From the NCBI RefSeq assembly GCF_023898315.1, contig NC_064619.1, positions 303,590,150-303,654,149 on the forward strand: a DNA stretch of 64,000 nt, given 5' to 3'. This DNA is from Schistocerca nitens (taxonomy: Eukaryota > Arthropoda > Insecta > Orthoptera > Acrididae). Numbering within the stretch: the first letter of the stretch is position 1; every line of letters starts with the position of its first letter. The position numbers and the translations under genes are program-made. Under the pieces are notes generated by a model. That model was not told the origin of the DNA, did not search any database, and saw only the letters and a program-made list of their open reading frames with translations. Shown here one piece after another: positions 44,411 through 55,879 of this stretch.

Positions 44411-45655
44411 TAACACAGTTATACGAATCCATAACAGCGATAACATACCATTACCAGAAAAGTCATATAGGCATATACATGTCACAGCGTAAACATGCAA
44501 CAATTGACGCTACCATTTACATGTCAGAAATAAAACTGAAACAATTGCTTTCAACCAGCACAGACAGCAAGAATATGTGTAACTGAGAACCTGCAGTCGC
44601 CTCTATTGGAGTATACACCCGAGAAACGGTAGTTCAGCTTTATTGTAAACCACAATGAATCTTAAAATGAAATATGTCTAGAATACGCAAAATACATAGT
44701 GAAAATGCATGAAAAGCGAACAAAAGAAGTCAAATGCAAATAAATTCAGGTAAGACAGAAGGCGTCCCCTATGGGATTACATTCCTACAAAACCATGTCG
44801 AAATTTAAAATAAGGATCCATTCACAAAAGTTTTATTCAACATATTTTCTTATTGCGTGTCAAAAGGCATAAAGAGATGTTACGAATAATACCTGAAAAA
44901 TCTCGGACACAAAATAACATAAAATAGTGCCACAAGAGGAATGTGGCACCCCTTCAGAGATTATATTTGACAGAAGTAGTATTCTAGCAGCACTTTATTT
45001 TACAGAACCCAATGTTTGGATAAAATTTTATTTACACATTTCCATATTCATGCCTGTTACCTAGCTATAAAGTTATTGCTAATAGGTACACCAAATCACT
45101 CCTTCATTATGTAAGCAATTTATAAATCCATACTTGTCATTATTATAAACTGGACTTAAATGTCACAGAAGAGAATTTTACAAAAAGATCCATTGCAACT
45201 CTTTTATTCATTAGCTTTATTACAAAATTCGACATGTTTTGTGCAATGTAATCACGGTGCCTCCTATTTTTATAACTTTATTTGCGTTTATATTCTGTTG
45301 TTCGCTTTTTTTATGTGTTTATGTGTATTCACTATGTCATCTTCTTATTCCAGATAAGATTTATTTAAGATTAACGGTTATGGTGTTTAATAAAACTGAG
45401 CTGTAGCTTCTCTGATGTACACTCCAATAGAGAGTACTGCAGGTGCTCGATGATGCAAATTTTCTCTGTCTATGTTTGTTGAAATAAAGGCTTCAGTTTT
45501 GTTTCTGACATGTAAATGCTAGCCTCAACTATCACATGTTTATGCTCTGACATTGTCATGCATACGCGACTCCTCTGGTAATTGTATGTTATCGCTATGT
45601 TCTCAGCTACATGACTTTGTAAGATGATAACTATTTTATAGTCGAAATCTATATC
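44411..45655. mobile_element. Large foldback element, arms of about 440 bp
   Basis: The left arm (about 44,411-44,860) and the reverse complement of the right arm (about 45,655-45,180) align along their length: AGCGATAACATAC near both outer ends, CATTTACATGTCAGAAA (44,516; inverted at about 45,520), TCTATTGGAGT (44,607; inverted at 45,430), AAAAGCGAACAA (44,713) and GCAAATAAA (44,736). A spacer of about 300 bp separates them. No coding content. The left arm begins at the right flank of the 6.6-kb TIR element. Confidence 0.75.
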
Positions 45656-45991
45656 TGCCATAGATTACAGATTCTGCGAATGACTTCTCTCGTTCTTCAC
45701 ATTTGAATATTCAACAGCCGCTTTTCACCACCTCTATCCAGTGGTTTCCAGTTTAGTCACAAAGGGTAGATTATTATGGCCCGGCACCTGAGAGTGAGCA
45801 TCTTGGAAATGGCCAGTCTGGTTAGAGTTCGAGTTCTACTGTTGTGACTGTCTATGAAGGATAGTGGAACCACGAGTAGGCGGCAAAGTTTTGACATCCA
45901 CTAACCAACACAGTATATGGAAGTCGGAGGCTTGTTTGCTCTGTAAAGTAGGATAGGCGCCGTTGTGTGACAGATCTCACGATAGAGTACA

Positions 45992-47060
45992 ATGCTGGTC
46001 CAGGAACTATGGAACCCTGCGCAGACTGCAGGTCAGTGCGCTTTTAGGCAACGTGCAGTCATTGAATTCTTGACAGCAGATGGTGTCACCCCAAAGGAGA
46101 TTCATCAGAGAATGAAAGCAGTTTATGGTGATTGTGTTGATGTGAGTACTGTGCGCCGTTGGGCTAGTAGGTTTAAAGATGTTGAGGCAGGAAGATCTGA
46201 CCTCCGTGGCAAACAAAGAATTGGACGTCCTGTTACAGCAACCACCAAGTTTCACGAGCAAAATGTTGACAGACTAATTCAGGGCGAGCGTCGTATCACT
46301 CAGAGAGAAATTGCAAGCATAATCGGCATTTCACAAGAACGTGTGGGTAACATTACTGCTTTGCTTGGCTATCGGAAGATCTGTACACGATGGGTACCCC
46401 ATACGCTGACTCCTGAAATGAAAGTGCACAGACTTGAAACTTGCCAGGAACTTCTCTCGTGTTACGAGAATGTAGCTGACGACGTTCTCCATTCAATTGT
46501 GACAGGAGACGAAACGTGGGTACACCATTACGATCCAGAGACGAAACGCCAGCCTATGTAATATCGACACAAAGACTCGGTCCAGAAAAAGAAATTAGAG
46601 ACGAAGCCCTCAGCTGGAAAAATCATGGCCACAGTGTTCTGGGAACGCATATGGTGTTATCCATGTTGATTTCCTTGATCGTGGAATAACAATAAATTCA
46701 GAGCGTTACATCACATCGTTGCGAACTCTGACACGACGGCTAACACGGGTCCGAAAAGAAAAGGGAAATGTGTTCCTGCACCATGACAACGCCAAACCAC
46801 ACACTTCACGTGCCACCACAGCAGAACGTCAGAGACAGAATGTCACCACCTTACGGCATCCTCCATACAGTCCAGATTTAGCACCGCCTGACTTCCATCT
46901 GTTCCCGATAATGAAAGACGATCTGCTTCTGCTGAAGACGTTGAGAGAACTGTGAGACTGTTGTTGCGGAAACAGTGTCGACTTCTCCCATAACAGCTTC
47001 AGAAAACTTGTTCATCGTTGGCAGAAATGTATTCAATTGGCTGGTAATTATGTGGAAAAG
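45992..47060 (+). pseudogene. Mariner transposase pseudogene (DD34D)
   Basis: Open for 189 codons from 45,992: QRAVIEFLTADGVTPKEIHQ and STVRRWASRFKD (N-terminal HTH), ITQREIASIIGISQERVGNI (second HTH), then TGDETWVHHYDPETKRQ with the first catalytic Asp. A TAA stop at 46,559-46,561 ends the frame; a frameshift near 46,640 follows. From 46,719 the frame resumes with FLHHDNAKPHTSR (second Asp) and PPYSPDLAPPDFHLFP (third Asp, 34-residue spacing). The C-terminus is broken after 46,955. The catalytic triad is intact, so relatively few lesions silence it. The exact start Met is uncertain. Confidence 0.9.
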
Positions 47061-47133
47061 TGAATATTGGGAATTAAAGATCACATTTTCTAAGGATTAT
47101 TTCTCTGTTTGATTTATTAAAATATTCCCATCC

Positions 47134-47359
47134 AGCCGCGCAGGGTAGCCGCGCGGTCTGAGGCATCTTGCCACGGTCCGCGCGGCTCCCCCTCACCCCC
47201 CCCCCTCCCTCCCGTCGGACGTTCGAGTCCTCCCTCGGGCATGTGTGTGTGTGTGTGTGTGTCGTCCTTAGCATATGTTAGATTAAGGATTGTGTAAGAT
47301 TAGGGACCGATGACCCCAGCAGTTTGGTCCCATAAGAACTTACCACAAACTTCCAAATT
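47134..47359 (+). mobile_element. SINE, fifth type (GCCGCGCGG head)
   Basis: Head GTAGCCGCGCGGTCTGAGGC, B-box-like GTTCGAGTCC at 47,220, (TG)n at 47,242-47,262, tail AGGGACCGATGACCCCAGCA and TCCCATAAGAACTTACCACA. Duplication TATTCCCAT(C/T)C at 47,123-47,133 and 47,360-47,370. Same type as 62,180-62,369. Confidence 0.88.
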
Positions 47360-47640
47360 TATTCCCATTCAAACCCAATTAACGAAGGTGGAGGCATTAC
47401 TTTTCATTCATCCCCGCAACTACTAATTCTTAGATACCAACTTAACACACCTCTCTCGAACTCATCGTTTCCTAACTAACGATTTTTTCAGATTATTACC
47501 ATTTTAATGGAAATGTTATCATTACTTGTAACAAAGGAAAAATCATTGAGATGTATACACACTGTAGAATGTATGACAAAATAAACCTAGGATCAACGAT
47601 GACAGTTTTTAGCATCAAAACGGTATATTTGTGTTATAAT

Positions 47641-47775
47641 GGCTCTGAGCACTATGGGACTTAACTTCTGAGGTAATCAGTCCCCTAGAACTTAGAATAA
47701 CTTAAACCTGACTAAAGTAAGGACTTCACACGCATCCCCATCCCCGAGGCAGGATTCGAACCTGCGATCGTAGCA
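47641..47775 (-). mobile_element. 5'-truncated SINE, head Z / tail A
   Basis: Minus-sense copy truncated inside the tRNA-like head just past the B box. The perfect duplication TGTGTTATAAT at 47,630-47,640 and 47,776-47,786 shows that it inserted in truncated form. Confidence 0.9.
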
Positions 47776-47786
47776 TGTGTTATAAT

Positions 47787-49775
47787 TATTCAAATGTTTT
47801 CACATCTTTTTGTACGTCTTTCTTGATAGTGCGCCCGTCTGATAGCAACCAGCCTCTTTGTGGCTGTATAGCTTCCCCGTAAAATGATTTGCGATTTGCA
47901 AGCGAAAGGTTATCAGTCCTTTCCGCAGTTAACATATGAAGTATTTGTCCCACTGCCTGACTGTCAAGACTGTGTTTGCCATTTGAGTAAACCGTCAAAG
48001 GTCAGTAAACACTTATATCTCTGCTCCATCTCTGACTGAAAGATTTCTCATGACATAATCTCGAAATCTACAACTCTGATCAGTAGTGTAGTACGTCTAA
48101 TGCCTCTCCAATGGCGGACGATGTCAATCAAATTTACTCAGATTCTCAGACAGTGAATAATCTTTCATTCGGATGTACCTTACGTCAGAGTGACTTATCA
48201 GCGACATTTAGCGAGGAGGTTGGAAAAAAGGTGAAATTATCAGGGGGTTCTGACCAGACCACAGAAAATGACAAGGCAATTTGCTTTCTGAAAATAACGT
48301 ACGTATTTGTTAGAAATTCTTCTCTCTCATCTCTGCACTGCAGTACGACTATGTTAATTAGCGCTGAGTAACGTGGATGGATAGAAAAAATTCTCACGAC
48401 GCTAAACTCCAGGTATGATATCCGTCTCAAATGAACGATATTTCATTATTATACTTAACTGATGCACTACATACAGCAAGTAGCCAACCAGGGCGTTACA
48501 ACGAAAGATTATCCTACTACAAAACGCAAATTTCCATCCATTATTGTCCATTTGCTCAATAAAATTTTCATTTATTTTATTCCATTCGAAAATCATATTT
48601 TTGTCAAATTTTGCAAAGCACTCGTTGACAGCAACGATACCCTTTTTCATTTGATAGAAATTTCTTCTCACCACGCTGTGTTACAAGTTGAGTAATGGGA
48701 ACAAGTTTCTTTGAACTTCACTTGGGAAATTCGATAGATACGTATCTAGTTCAAAGCCTAATCCAAGCACTTCTGCAAAGTAGCACGGTGCATTATCCTG
48801 GTACAAAGACACTGTTTTCAAGCCAGTCTTACCACTTTTCATACTCTTCATGTAACAATGTAGCATATGCCCCAGTTATGTTCTGTTTTTATAAGAATTC
48901 TATAAGAATTATACTCAGCAAAACATATGTAACTCTGGTCCACCATACCAGCACATAAAACAATCCTTAGATCTACGTTTGGGCTCCGCCGCGATTATGC
49001 GCTATGTATCAGTGTGTACTCTTGGCAAGATTGTCATTTCCCTTTTCCTTCTCCATTAGCTGAAGTTTATTTTGAGAGGTTAATACAATCACAGAGAAGC
49101 AATCTGAATATGAGGGGCCAGCGGTAAGTGGTATAACCCGTCCTGAAAATTTTCCAAATGAAGCAATTACATATATTTCAGTCACACCATCTCAAAAGGT
49201 ATCGCAGAAACCTATGTGTCGTTTCTCATACTAGTTGATGAAATAATTCCTTGCTAGTCGTTTGAAATACGGTGTGTCTCATCATTTTGGAAACGCGTAG
49301 TTTGATGGAAACTCAGTGCTTTCAGATTTTTTCACAAAAAGTCTTTAAAGTTTCTTAAAAAAATGACTCACGAATTATTCATGATGCATACAAATTGTGA
49401 GGAGGAGCACGTTTCCAGCTAAAGCGCGATACACTTGAGTTATTTACAGGTTTTTCTCTCAGATGCAATCGTAAAACCCTTATAATTTCCAATGGCGCCG
49501 TAATCAAGCGTATCTGATGTAGCGACCCTCCTGTACGTATCACATTTCCCCAAAGCCATGGCTTTATTTTATCTGCCTTTTGTCGGAATATTGTCATCCT
49601 CATGCCAAAAACTGGTTTAATTCTGCTGTCGCCTCCAGCCTGTGCCCTGCATGCCTTTTTAATATCTGCATCACTGCCGAACCCTATATTCATATGAATC
49701 TACTTACTTCATCTTCTCTCCTTCAATATTTGTAGCCCACGTTTCCCACCATTAACAAGATAACTATCCCTCGAT
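47787..49775. other. Unassigned sequence, one possible transposase remnant
   Basis: No clear gene. On the minus strand at about 48,866-48,685 a short frame contains YQDNAPCYFAEVL, similar in form to the QDNAPCH second-Asp block of Tc1/mariner transposases, but its neighbours do not match a family I know. The rest shows nothing recognisable. Confidence 0.3.
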
Positions 49776-49776
49776 A

Positions 49777-51022
49777 CACTATCTGATCAAAAGTATCCAG
49801 ATACTCCCAAAAACATACGTCTTTCATATTAGGTGCATTGTGCTGCCTCCTACTGCCAGTGCTCCATATCAGCGACCTCAGTAGTCATTAGACACCGTGA
49901 GACAGCAGAATGGAGCGCTCCGCGGAACTAACGGACTTCGAACGTGGTCAGGTGATTGGGTGTTAATTGTGTCATACGTCCGTACGCGAGATTTCCACAC
50001 TTCTAAAAATCCCTAAGTCCACTGTTCCCGATGTGATAGAGAAGTGGAAACGTGAAGGGACATGTACAGCACAGAAGCGTATAAGCCGACCTCGTCTATT
50101 GACTGACAGAGACCGCCGACAGTTGAAGACAGTCGTTATTTGTAATAGGCAGGCATATATCCAGACCAGCACACAGGAATTCCAAACTGCATCCGAATCC
50201 ACTGCAAGTACTATGACAGTTAGGCGGGAGGTGAGAAAACTTGTATTTCATAGTCGAGCGGCTGCTCATAAGCCACACATCACGCCGGTAAATGTCAAAC
50301 GATGCCTCACTTGGGCAAGGAGCGTAAACATTGGACGATTGAACATTGGAAAAACGTTGTGTGGAGCACCGAATCACGGTACACAATGTGGCGATCCGAT
50401 GTCAGGGTGTGGGTATGGCGAATGTCTGGTGAACGTCATCTGCCAGCGTGTGTAGTGCCAACAGTAAAACTCAGAGGAGGTGGTGTTACAATGCGGTCAT
50501 GTTTTTCATGGAGGGAGCCTGCACCCCTTGTTGTTTTGCGTGACAGTATCACAGCACAGGCCTACATTGATGTTTTAAGCACCTTCTGGCTTCCCACTGT
50601 TGAAGAGTAATTCGGGGATGGCGATTGTATCTTTCAACACGATCGAGCGCCTGTTCATAATGCACGGCATGTGGCGGAATGGCTACAATACAATAACATG
50701 CCTGTAATGGACTGGCCTACACAGAGTCCTGACCTGAATACTGCAGAACATCTTTGGGATGTTTTGGAACGCCGACTTCGTGCCAGGCCTCACCGACCGA
50801 CATCGATACCTCTCTTCAGTGCAGCACTCCGTGAAGAATGGACTGCCATTCCTCAAAAAACCTTCCAGTCCACGTTAGACTGTAGGCCTGCGAGAGTGGA
50901 AGCTATCATCAAGGCTAAGGGTAGGCCAACACCGTACTGAATTCCAGCATTACCGATGGAGGGCGCCACGAAGTTGTAAGAAATTTTCAGCCAGGTGTCC
51001 GGATACTTTTGACCACATAGTG
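49777..51022 (+). mobile_element. Tc1-like DNA transposon, complete with TIRs
   Basis: Same family as 12,574-13,785. Left end CACTATCTGATCAAAAGTAT with TA before it (49,775-49,776); right end ATACTTTTGACCACATAGTG. 1,246 bp. Confidence 0.92.
49909..50940 (+). pseudogene. Tc1-like transposase pseudogene
   Basis: Starts at 49,909 (MERSAELTDFERGQV), stop near 49,963, HTH residues STVPDVIEKWKREG, frameshift near 50,330. First catalytic block VVWSTESRYTMW (Asp to Thr), second FQHDRAPVHN kept after a stop at 50,608, last block SPDLNTAEHLWDVL (Glu kept). Ends with GRPTPY and a stop at 50,938-50,940, the normal C-terminus. Confidence 0.9.
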
Positions 51023-51059
51023 TGCCACGTCAGATTAACGTACCCCCTGTTTTAGTGAA

Positions 51060-51290
51060 GTAGTGGAGTAAAGCTCTTTTCTCCCCAGTTCCATTCAGCG
51101 CCTTTTTATTAGTTATTTGATCTACCCATCTAATCAACAGTTATCTGTAGAAACATATTTCAGAAGTTTCTCTCTCTCTTCTTGTCTGAAATGCTAGACG
51201 TTCACGTTTCACTTCCATAATTATAAGGCTACACTCCAGACGGGCACAGGATTATTTGTTTCAAAAAACGACTACGCGAAAACTTCACGA
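51060..51290 (-). mobile_element. RTE LINE fragment
   Basis: Aligns with 15,890-16,080 of copy B (TTAGTTATTTGATCTACCCA, then CTTCTTGTCTGAAATG, then GTTTCACTTCCATAATTATA and GCTACACTCCAGACG). It covers only part of the C-terminal region. Confidence 0.75.
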
Positions 51291-51544
51291 TACGTAGACA
51301 AGGACACATGGCAGTGAATAGACCATGCCTACAAGTTTCAACTCGTAATAAGATGCATGGCGAAGTTGTAGAGACCATCTCTAGGTTGCAGGCTGTCAGA
51401 ATATGGCATATAATAGGGAGGTACATGCGCTGTGTGTCCTCTGATTCGCTACATGTGAGTCAGCTGTGACCGTTCAGCGAGATTTCCTACCAAATATCAG
51501 ATGAAAGCACCAACAGACAAAATGATCTATGAGAGGAACAAAAA

Positions 51545-51790
51545 TTCCTTGAGACTAGCGGCACCATCAGCAGAGAAGGTGTAGTTTGTTCGGGAATCAT
51601 TCGCCAGGAGCCCGATGAAACTGGCGACACGTGCAGTGAGAGAACTGCGGATGCTGCACTGTGCTGTCTGCTGCATTCTAGGCAAGCGACTGGGGGTAAA
51701 ACAGTACCAGCTTCAGTTGCTACGTGCGCTGACTGTTCTGGGCAATGAGCTTCGTTCTGACTTGATTATTGCTCGTCAGTCTGGGATCCG
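51545..51790 (+). pseudogene. HTH-DDE transposase, N-terminal fragment
   Basis: The plus strand shows ETSGTISREG then, in another frame, SPMKLATRAVRELRMLHCAV, CCILGKRLGVKQYQLQLLRA: the HTH/linker region (family form RRASRELGMPxxTVxxVLRKRL) of the transposase type seen at 24,590 and 52,149-54,210. It stops abruptly near 51,790, where a LINE 3' end begins. Confidence 0.75.
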
Positions 51791-51814
51791 TAAAAGGGAG
51801 GATTAATGGAGTAA

Positions 51815-52148
51815 ATAGTGCAGCTCCAAAGAAGAGCAGCACGTTCCGTTACACGTTCGTTTAGCAAGCGCGAAAGCGTCACGTAGATGCTCATCCAACA
51901 CCAGTGGCAGTCGCTTCAAGAGGGGCGTTCTGCATCACGGTATGTTCTACTGTTAACGTTCCGAGAGTGCACCTTCCTAGAAAAATCAACGAGTATAGTA
52001 CGTCTGACGAAGTTATCATGAAGATAAAATCAGAGATATTCGAGCCCACGCAGAGGCTACCCAGTAATCGTTCTTCCACGTTCATACACAACTGGAACAG
52101 AGGGAAGTGACATCGGTACAGAAGGTGCCCTTGATACACATTGCGGGG
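51815..52148 (+). pseudogene. LINE 3'-end fragment (CR1/Jockey group)
   Basis: Translation gives LQRRAARSVTRSFSKRESVT, WQSLQERRSASRYVLLLTFR and, later, ADxxxxRSFFPR-like remnants: the C-terminal end of the LINE type at 54,720-60,180, with matching sequence at about 59,840-60,130. Confidence 0.7.
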
Positions 52149-53480
52149 TATACATGGTGTTCACAAATTACCTTTACAAACTTCTAGGGCTTGTAGAGGG
52201 GAGTGAGTACACAATATTTCCAGTAGGAGCGTACGTCCAGAAACGTGCCGTTTCCGTTCTACGAGGGTTCCATGCCTGATGTTTAACTCACCCACTTGCT
52301 TGACAAATTGAATTAGGTGTGACGCAGTACTATTATTAGGTAACAATTCGAAAGTAAACATAACGAAACATCCACTTATCAATTAAGTACATTTTTTTGT
52401 ATTAACACTTAAACATTAGGTATTAATATTATTCCAAATCAAAATAGAACCCAGCATACCGCACGTACGGAATAGTTCTGATGCGTTACAGCTGCAGCTC
52501 TATGTGAGGGCCACGAACATTGTTACTGTAAATACATCGTACCTAGGAAACATGTTCTGGTACCCACTCTCCAGCCACCTGTTGTTTCATTAGTTTCCAG
52601 TGCAGCGACCAGTACTCGTGGCAGCAGATCTTCCTCTGTCCCTACAGGAGTCTCGTAAATTAAATTTTACGCACGATCCCACAACAAGTAGTCCATAGGA
52701 GTTAGGCCTGGAAATCGCAGCGGCCACGCGGTTGGATTAACTTGACTTATCCATCTTTCATCATATCGTCTGCTGAGATGTCTCCGAATCGCAAGCGAGA
52801 AATGAGATGGTGCGCCATCATGCTGTAACCACATGTCCTGACTGATATTCAGTAGCACAGCTTCTGAGAACTGGTCCAACACGTTTTGTTGGAAGATCAA
52901 GTATGCACGACCATTTAGCTTGAGTGGAGGTAGGTATGGCCTAGTCACATGACCGTCCAGAAGACATGCCCAGATGTTAATACGAAACCAGTGCTGAAAT
53001 CTCTGACCATGCGTCTGCAGATCTTCCTCGAGGATTTAGAACACAGTCCCTAGCAAACGCAGAATACGACGTGGGAACAGTGGTGTGTCGATGTAGCAGA
53101 GCAGGAACCACGTGCAGTAGGCAAAGCGTTGTGAAAAATCAGCTGGAGCCATAGCGTGCATCCTTTGTAAGTGGTACGGATGTAACTGTTGCTCACGCAG
53201 AACGTCACAGACGATAATGAGAGTAACATCCATTGCATGCGCAGTTGTTTGAGTAATCTTCGACGGGTTCTCATCAGCTCGAGGCAGTGCATTTTCTACA
53301 AATTCGGGTGTGTGGTATCGCCGCGGAACACCATAGTACTGTCTCCTCACGGTGAAAGTACCTGTTTCTAGAAGCCTCTGCGTATCTTGGTCAAAAAGTT
53401 CGTGCGAAGATGTGCTACTGTGCGAGAAACGTTTGTGATACAGCCGACTAAGAGATCTTCCGTTACCTAAACCTTAGCCG
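52149..53480 (-). mobile_element. HTH-DDE transposon (Tc1/mariner superfamily), decayed
   Basis: The left edge is GGTGTTCACAAATTACCTTT with GGGCTTGTAGAGGGGAGTGA behind it. Minus-strand transposase blocks: NPSKITQTTAHAMDVTLIIV and REQQLHPYHLQRMHAMAPAD (HTH/linker, about 53,270-53,130), a damaged first catalytic block near 53,030, DMWLQHDGAPSHFSLAIRRH (second Asp kept, about 52,840), RWISQVNPTAWPLRFPGLTP and MDYLLWDRA (last block, about 52,700). Frameshifts and stops throughout. A matching right terminus was not identified. Confidence 0.82.
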
Positions 53481-53499
53481 TAGACAAGGAGCATGTCTG

Positions 53500-54210
53500 C
53501 GTATTCCGAAAACATGTATCTAGCCATGCTTACTCTATAGATGTAGATGTTCCCGTTTCAAATGACTTGCAGCAGCTAATGGTTAAAGAAGGTTTACCTC
53601 AGAAATCGTTTTTCAATAACGAAGCCACGTTTCATGAGTCTGGAAACGTGAATCGTCATAACCTGCGTATCTGGGGCACTGGGGCACAGAATACCCATAG
53701 CGGATTGCGGAACACCTTCATGATTCACCTAAAGTTAATGTCTTTTGTGTTATGTAGTCTTCAAAAGTTTATGGATCATCTTTCTTTACGGAGAAAACTG
53801 TGACTAATTTCGTGTACCTGGATTTGCCATAATTATAGTAAGGCAGTAGAGTTTTCGTTTTCCAACAGAATAGTGCCCCATCACATTGTGATTACCTCAA
53901 TGCCGAACTGCCTCAGTGTTGGATTGGACGTGCTTCCCATCACGATTCCCCTCTTTGTCAATGGCCCTCATGGTGACCTGACTGAATTCAATGCGATTTT
54001 TCTCTTATGGGGCTATGTCAAAGATCGTGTTCCCGCCTGCACTGCCAAGCGATTTCCTAGAGTTGTAAGGAAGTATAACTGATGTGGTCGCTGATATCGA
54101 CCATGACGTTTTGGGACGTGTATGGCAAGAGTTTTGGATATCGTATTTTCCCTTGCTGCGTTACAAGCTTTACCCATACCGAGCACCTTTAATGTGAGTT
54201 AAGAGCTTTG
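53500..54210 (+). pseudogene. HTH-DDE transposase, C-terminal fragment
   Basis: KSFFNNEATFHESGNVNRHN (first catalytic block, about 53,597; family form FSDEATFH, Asp to Asn), LRIWGT, a damaged second block near 53,865, then FLLWGYVKDRVPA (about 54,002). With the N-terminal fragment at 51,545-51,790 it could be one element split by the minus-strand transposon and a LINE tail. Confidence 0.78.
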
Positions 54211-54719
54211 AGAAATGCTGTATCCACTGATGTGTATCTCTTTTCTGTATGTCTTGCAATATTCGCGCAGTCGTCTTCTGAAGTCTTCGAAATACTTACG
54301 GACAACACTGTGCTTCTGGAAAAATTTTTTCCAACATGTGAACACAAGGTGTCAGCGTTAAACCTGTAATAACATAAAATGTAATACCTTTATAGTCAGC
54401 AGCTCTTACACAGCCAGCGGCAGTCTGTGTGTTGCAACGAGCTTCTAATAACAAGAGGCGACTTATAGTTTTATTCATTGTGCGCATTTCAGTTTAAAAT
54501 CTTAAATTTCTTGCGTATTTGTGTTTCTAGTAACCATAGTTTCGAGTTTTAACTATTTTGTTGTGAACATTTCCGCCGTGTGTTTTACCTCAGGTGTTTG
54601 TTTTCGTAAGAGTAGTCAGTTGCAACTGTAAAACTCGTTAGGTGGTCAACAGCACCCTTCTAGGTAGCACACTCCACAGCACTGCGCTTCATTTGTGAGT
54701 TCTGCGTTATAAATAACAT
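54211..54719. other. Unassigned sequence
   Basis: May include the 3' end of the transposon before it; otherwise nothing recognised. Confidence 0.3.
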
Positions 54720-54780
54720 ATTATTCTGTAGCTCCTTTGAATTTATGATCAATAGAGACTGTGACTGCTGTGTACAGATG

Positions 54781-55732
54781 CGAGCTGAGCTGATGGCCCT
54801 TCACACGCAGCACCAGGTGGTGCTGGCAGCAGTCACACAGCTCAAGACTCTTCTCAGTGGGCATAGCTGTGGGGGAGGGGTGTGGGCTGGAGATGGGGGT
54901 GTAAGGTACGTCTAACATGTCCCTCGTGCCCCTCATCGATCACTATTGTGACCACCGCAGATACTTCCCGCATTCAGGATGACCCGTCACCCATGGTCGA
55001 GAAGGCGGTTGTTTGAAGGTGTAGCAGGTAACGAAAGACTGTCTGGGGGGCGGATGATATAGGGGCCTCGCTGGTTCGCCTGACGAACAGGTTTCTGCGC
55101 TATATATGGCTCAAAAAGACCCTGAGCCAGATGCAGTCGCTCGCCCTGTTCCAGAGGATGCCTCTCGGTCCACAAGATCTAGGCATTTGCAGAGGCTGGG
55201 TTTACTGGTAATTGGGAGCTCCAACTAAAGGAGTGTTACAGGTCCCCTTAGGGATATGGCTGCCAAGGATGGGAAGAAATCGAATATGCACTCTGTTTGC
55301 ATACTGCGAGGAGTCATTCCAAATGTGGAGCGAGTGTTTCTGGATGACATGAAGAGCACAGGATGCAGCCAACTGCAGGTGATAGCTCATGTCTGTACTT
55401 AAGATGTGTGTTGCTTTTGATCAGAAGATATTTTCTCTGTTTTTGAGCAACTAGCTGAAGTGGTAAAGACTGCCAGCCTTAACTGTGAGGTGAAGGCAGA
55501 GCTCACCACGTGTAGCATCATCGACTGGACTGAGCCGACTGGAGGGTCTGAATCAGAGGCTCAGACGGTTCTGCGGTTCTGTGACCATGTAGCTTGCAGG
55601 TTTCTCGTCTTCCGCCATAGGGTGGTGAGGTTTTTGGTCCCGCTTAATAGGTCAGGCGTTCATTTCAAGCAGAGGGCGCCTACACAGGTAGCAGGGACTG
55701 TGTGGAATGGATTGGGCGGTTTTTTAAGTTAG
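54781..55732 (+). pseudogene. LINE ORF1 remnant with SGNH/GDSL-esterase-like domain
   Basis: The N-terminal part reads RAELMALHTQHQVVLAAVTQ, a likely coiled coil, followed by a Gly-rich stretch. From 55,202 the frame gives LLVIGSSN, then GPLRDMAAKDGKKSNMHSVC, VIAHVCT-stop-DV at 55,380 (family form HVGTND) and, from 55,460, VKTASLNCEVKAELTTCSII up to 55,732. The GSS block and HxGTND-like block are those of SGNH esterase domains known in ORF1 of CR1-clade LINEs. In-frame stops make it inactive. The assignment rests on two motifs and their order. Confidence 0.65.
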
Positions 55733-55879
55733 GGGATCACGGAAAAGTGCAGAAAGGACTTTAGTTTCAAAGGATGCAGAACGAATACAGTAAGAGGCAA
55801 TCTGTACTGTAGCTGTAAACCGTCGTATCTGTTTTGGGAAATAGCCAGAGTTCCAAGCCAATAGAGAGCACTGAAGCTA

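Larger units (their letters stand above)
45770..47412 (+). mobile_element. Mariner element, near complete, decayed
   Basis: Contains almost a whole mariner transposase. The 3' end reads GAGGCATTACTTTTCATTCA (47,391), the inverse of the terminus of the mariner at 23,533. A SINE is inserted in the 3' flank. A matching left terminus was not found, so the 5' edge is approximate. Confidence 0.8.
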
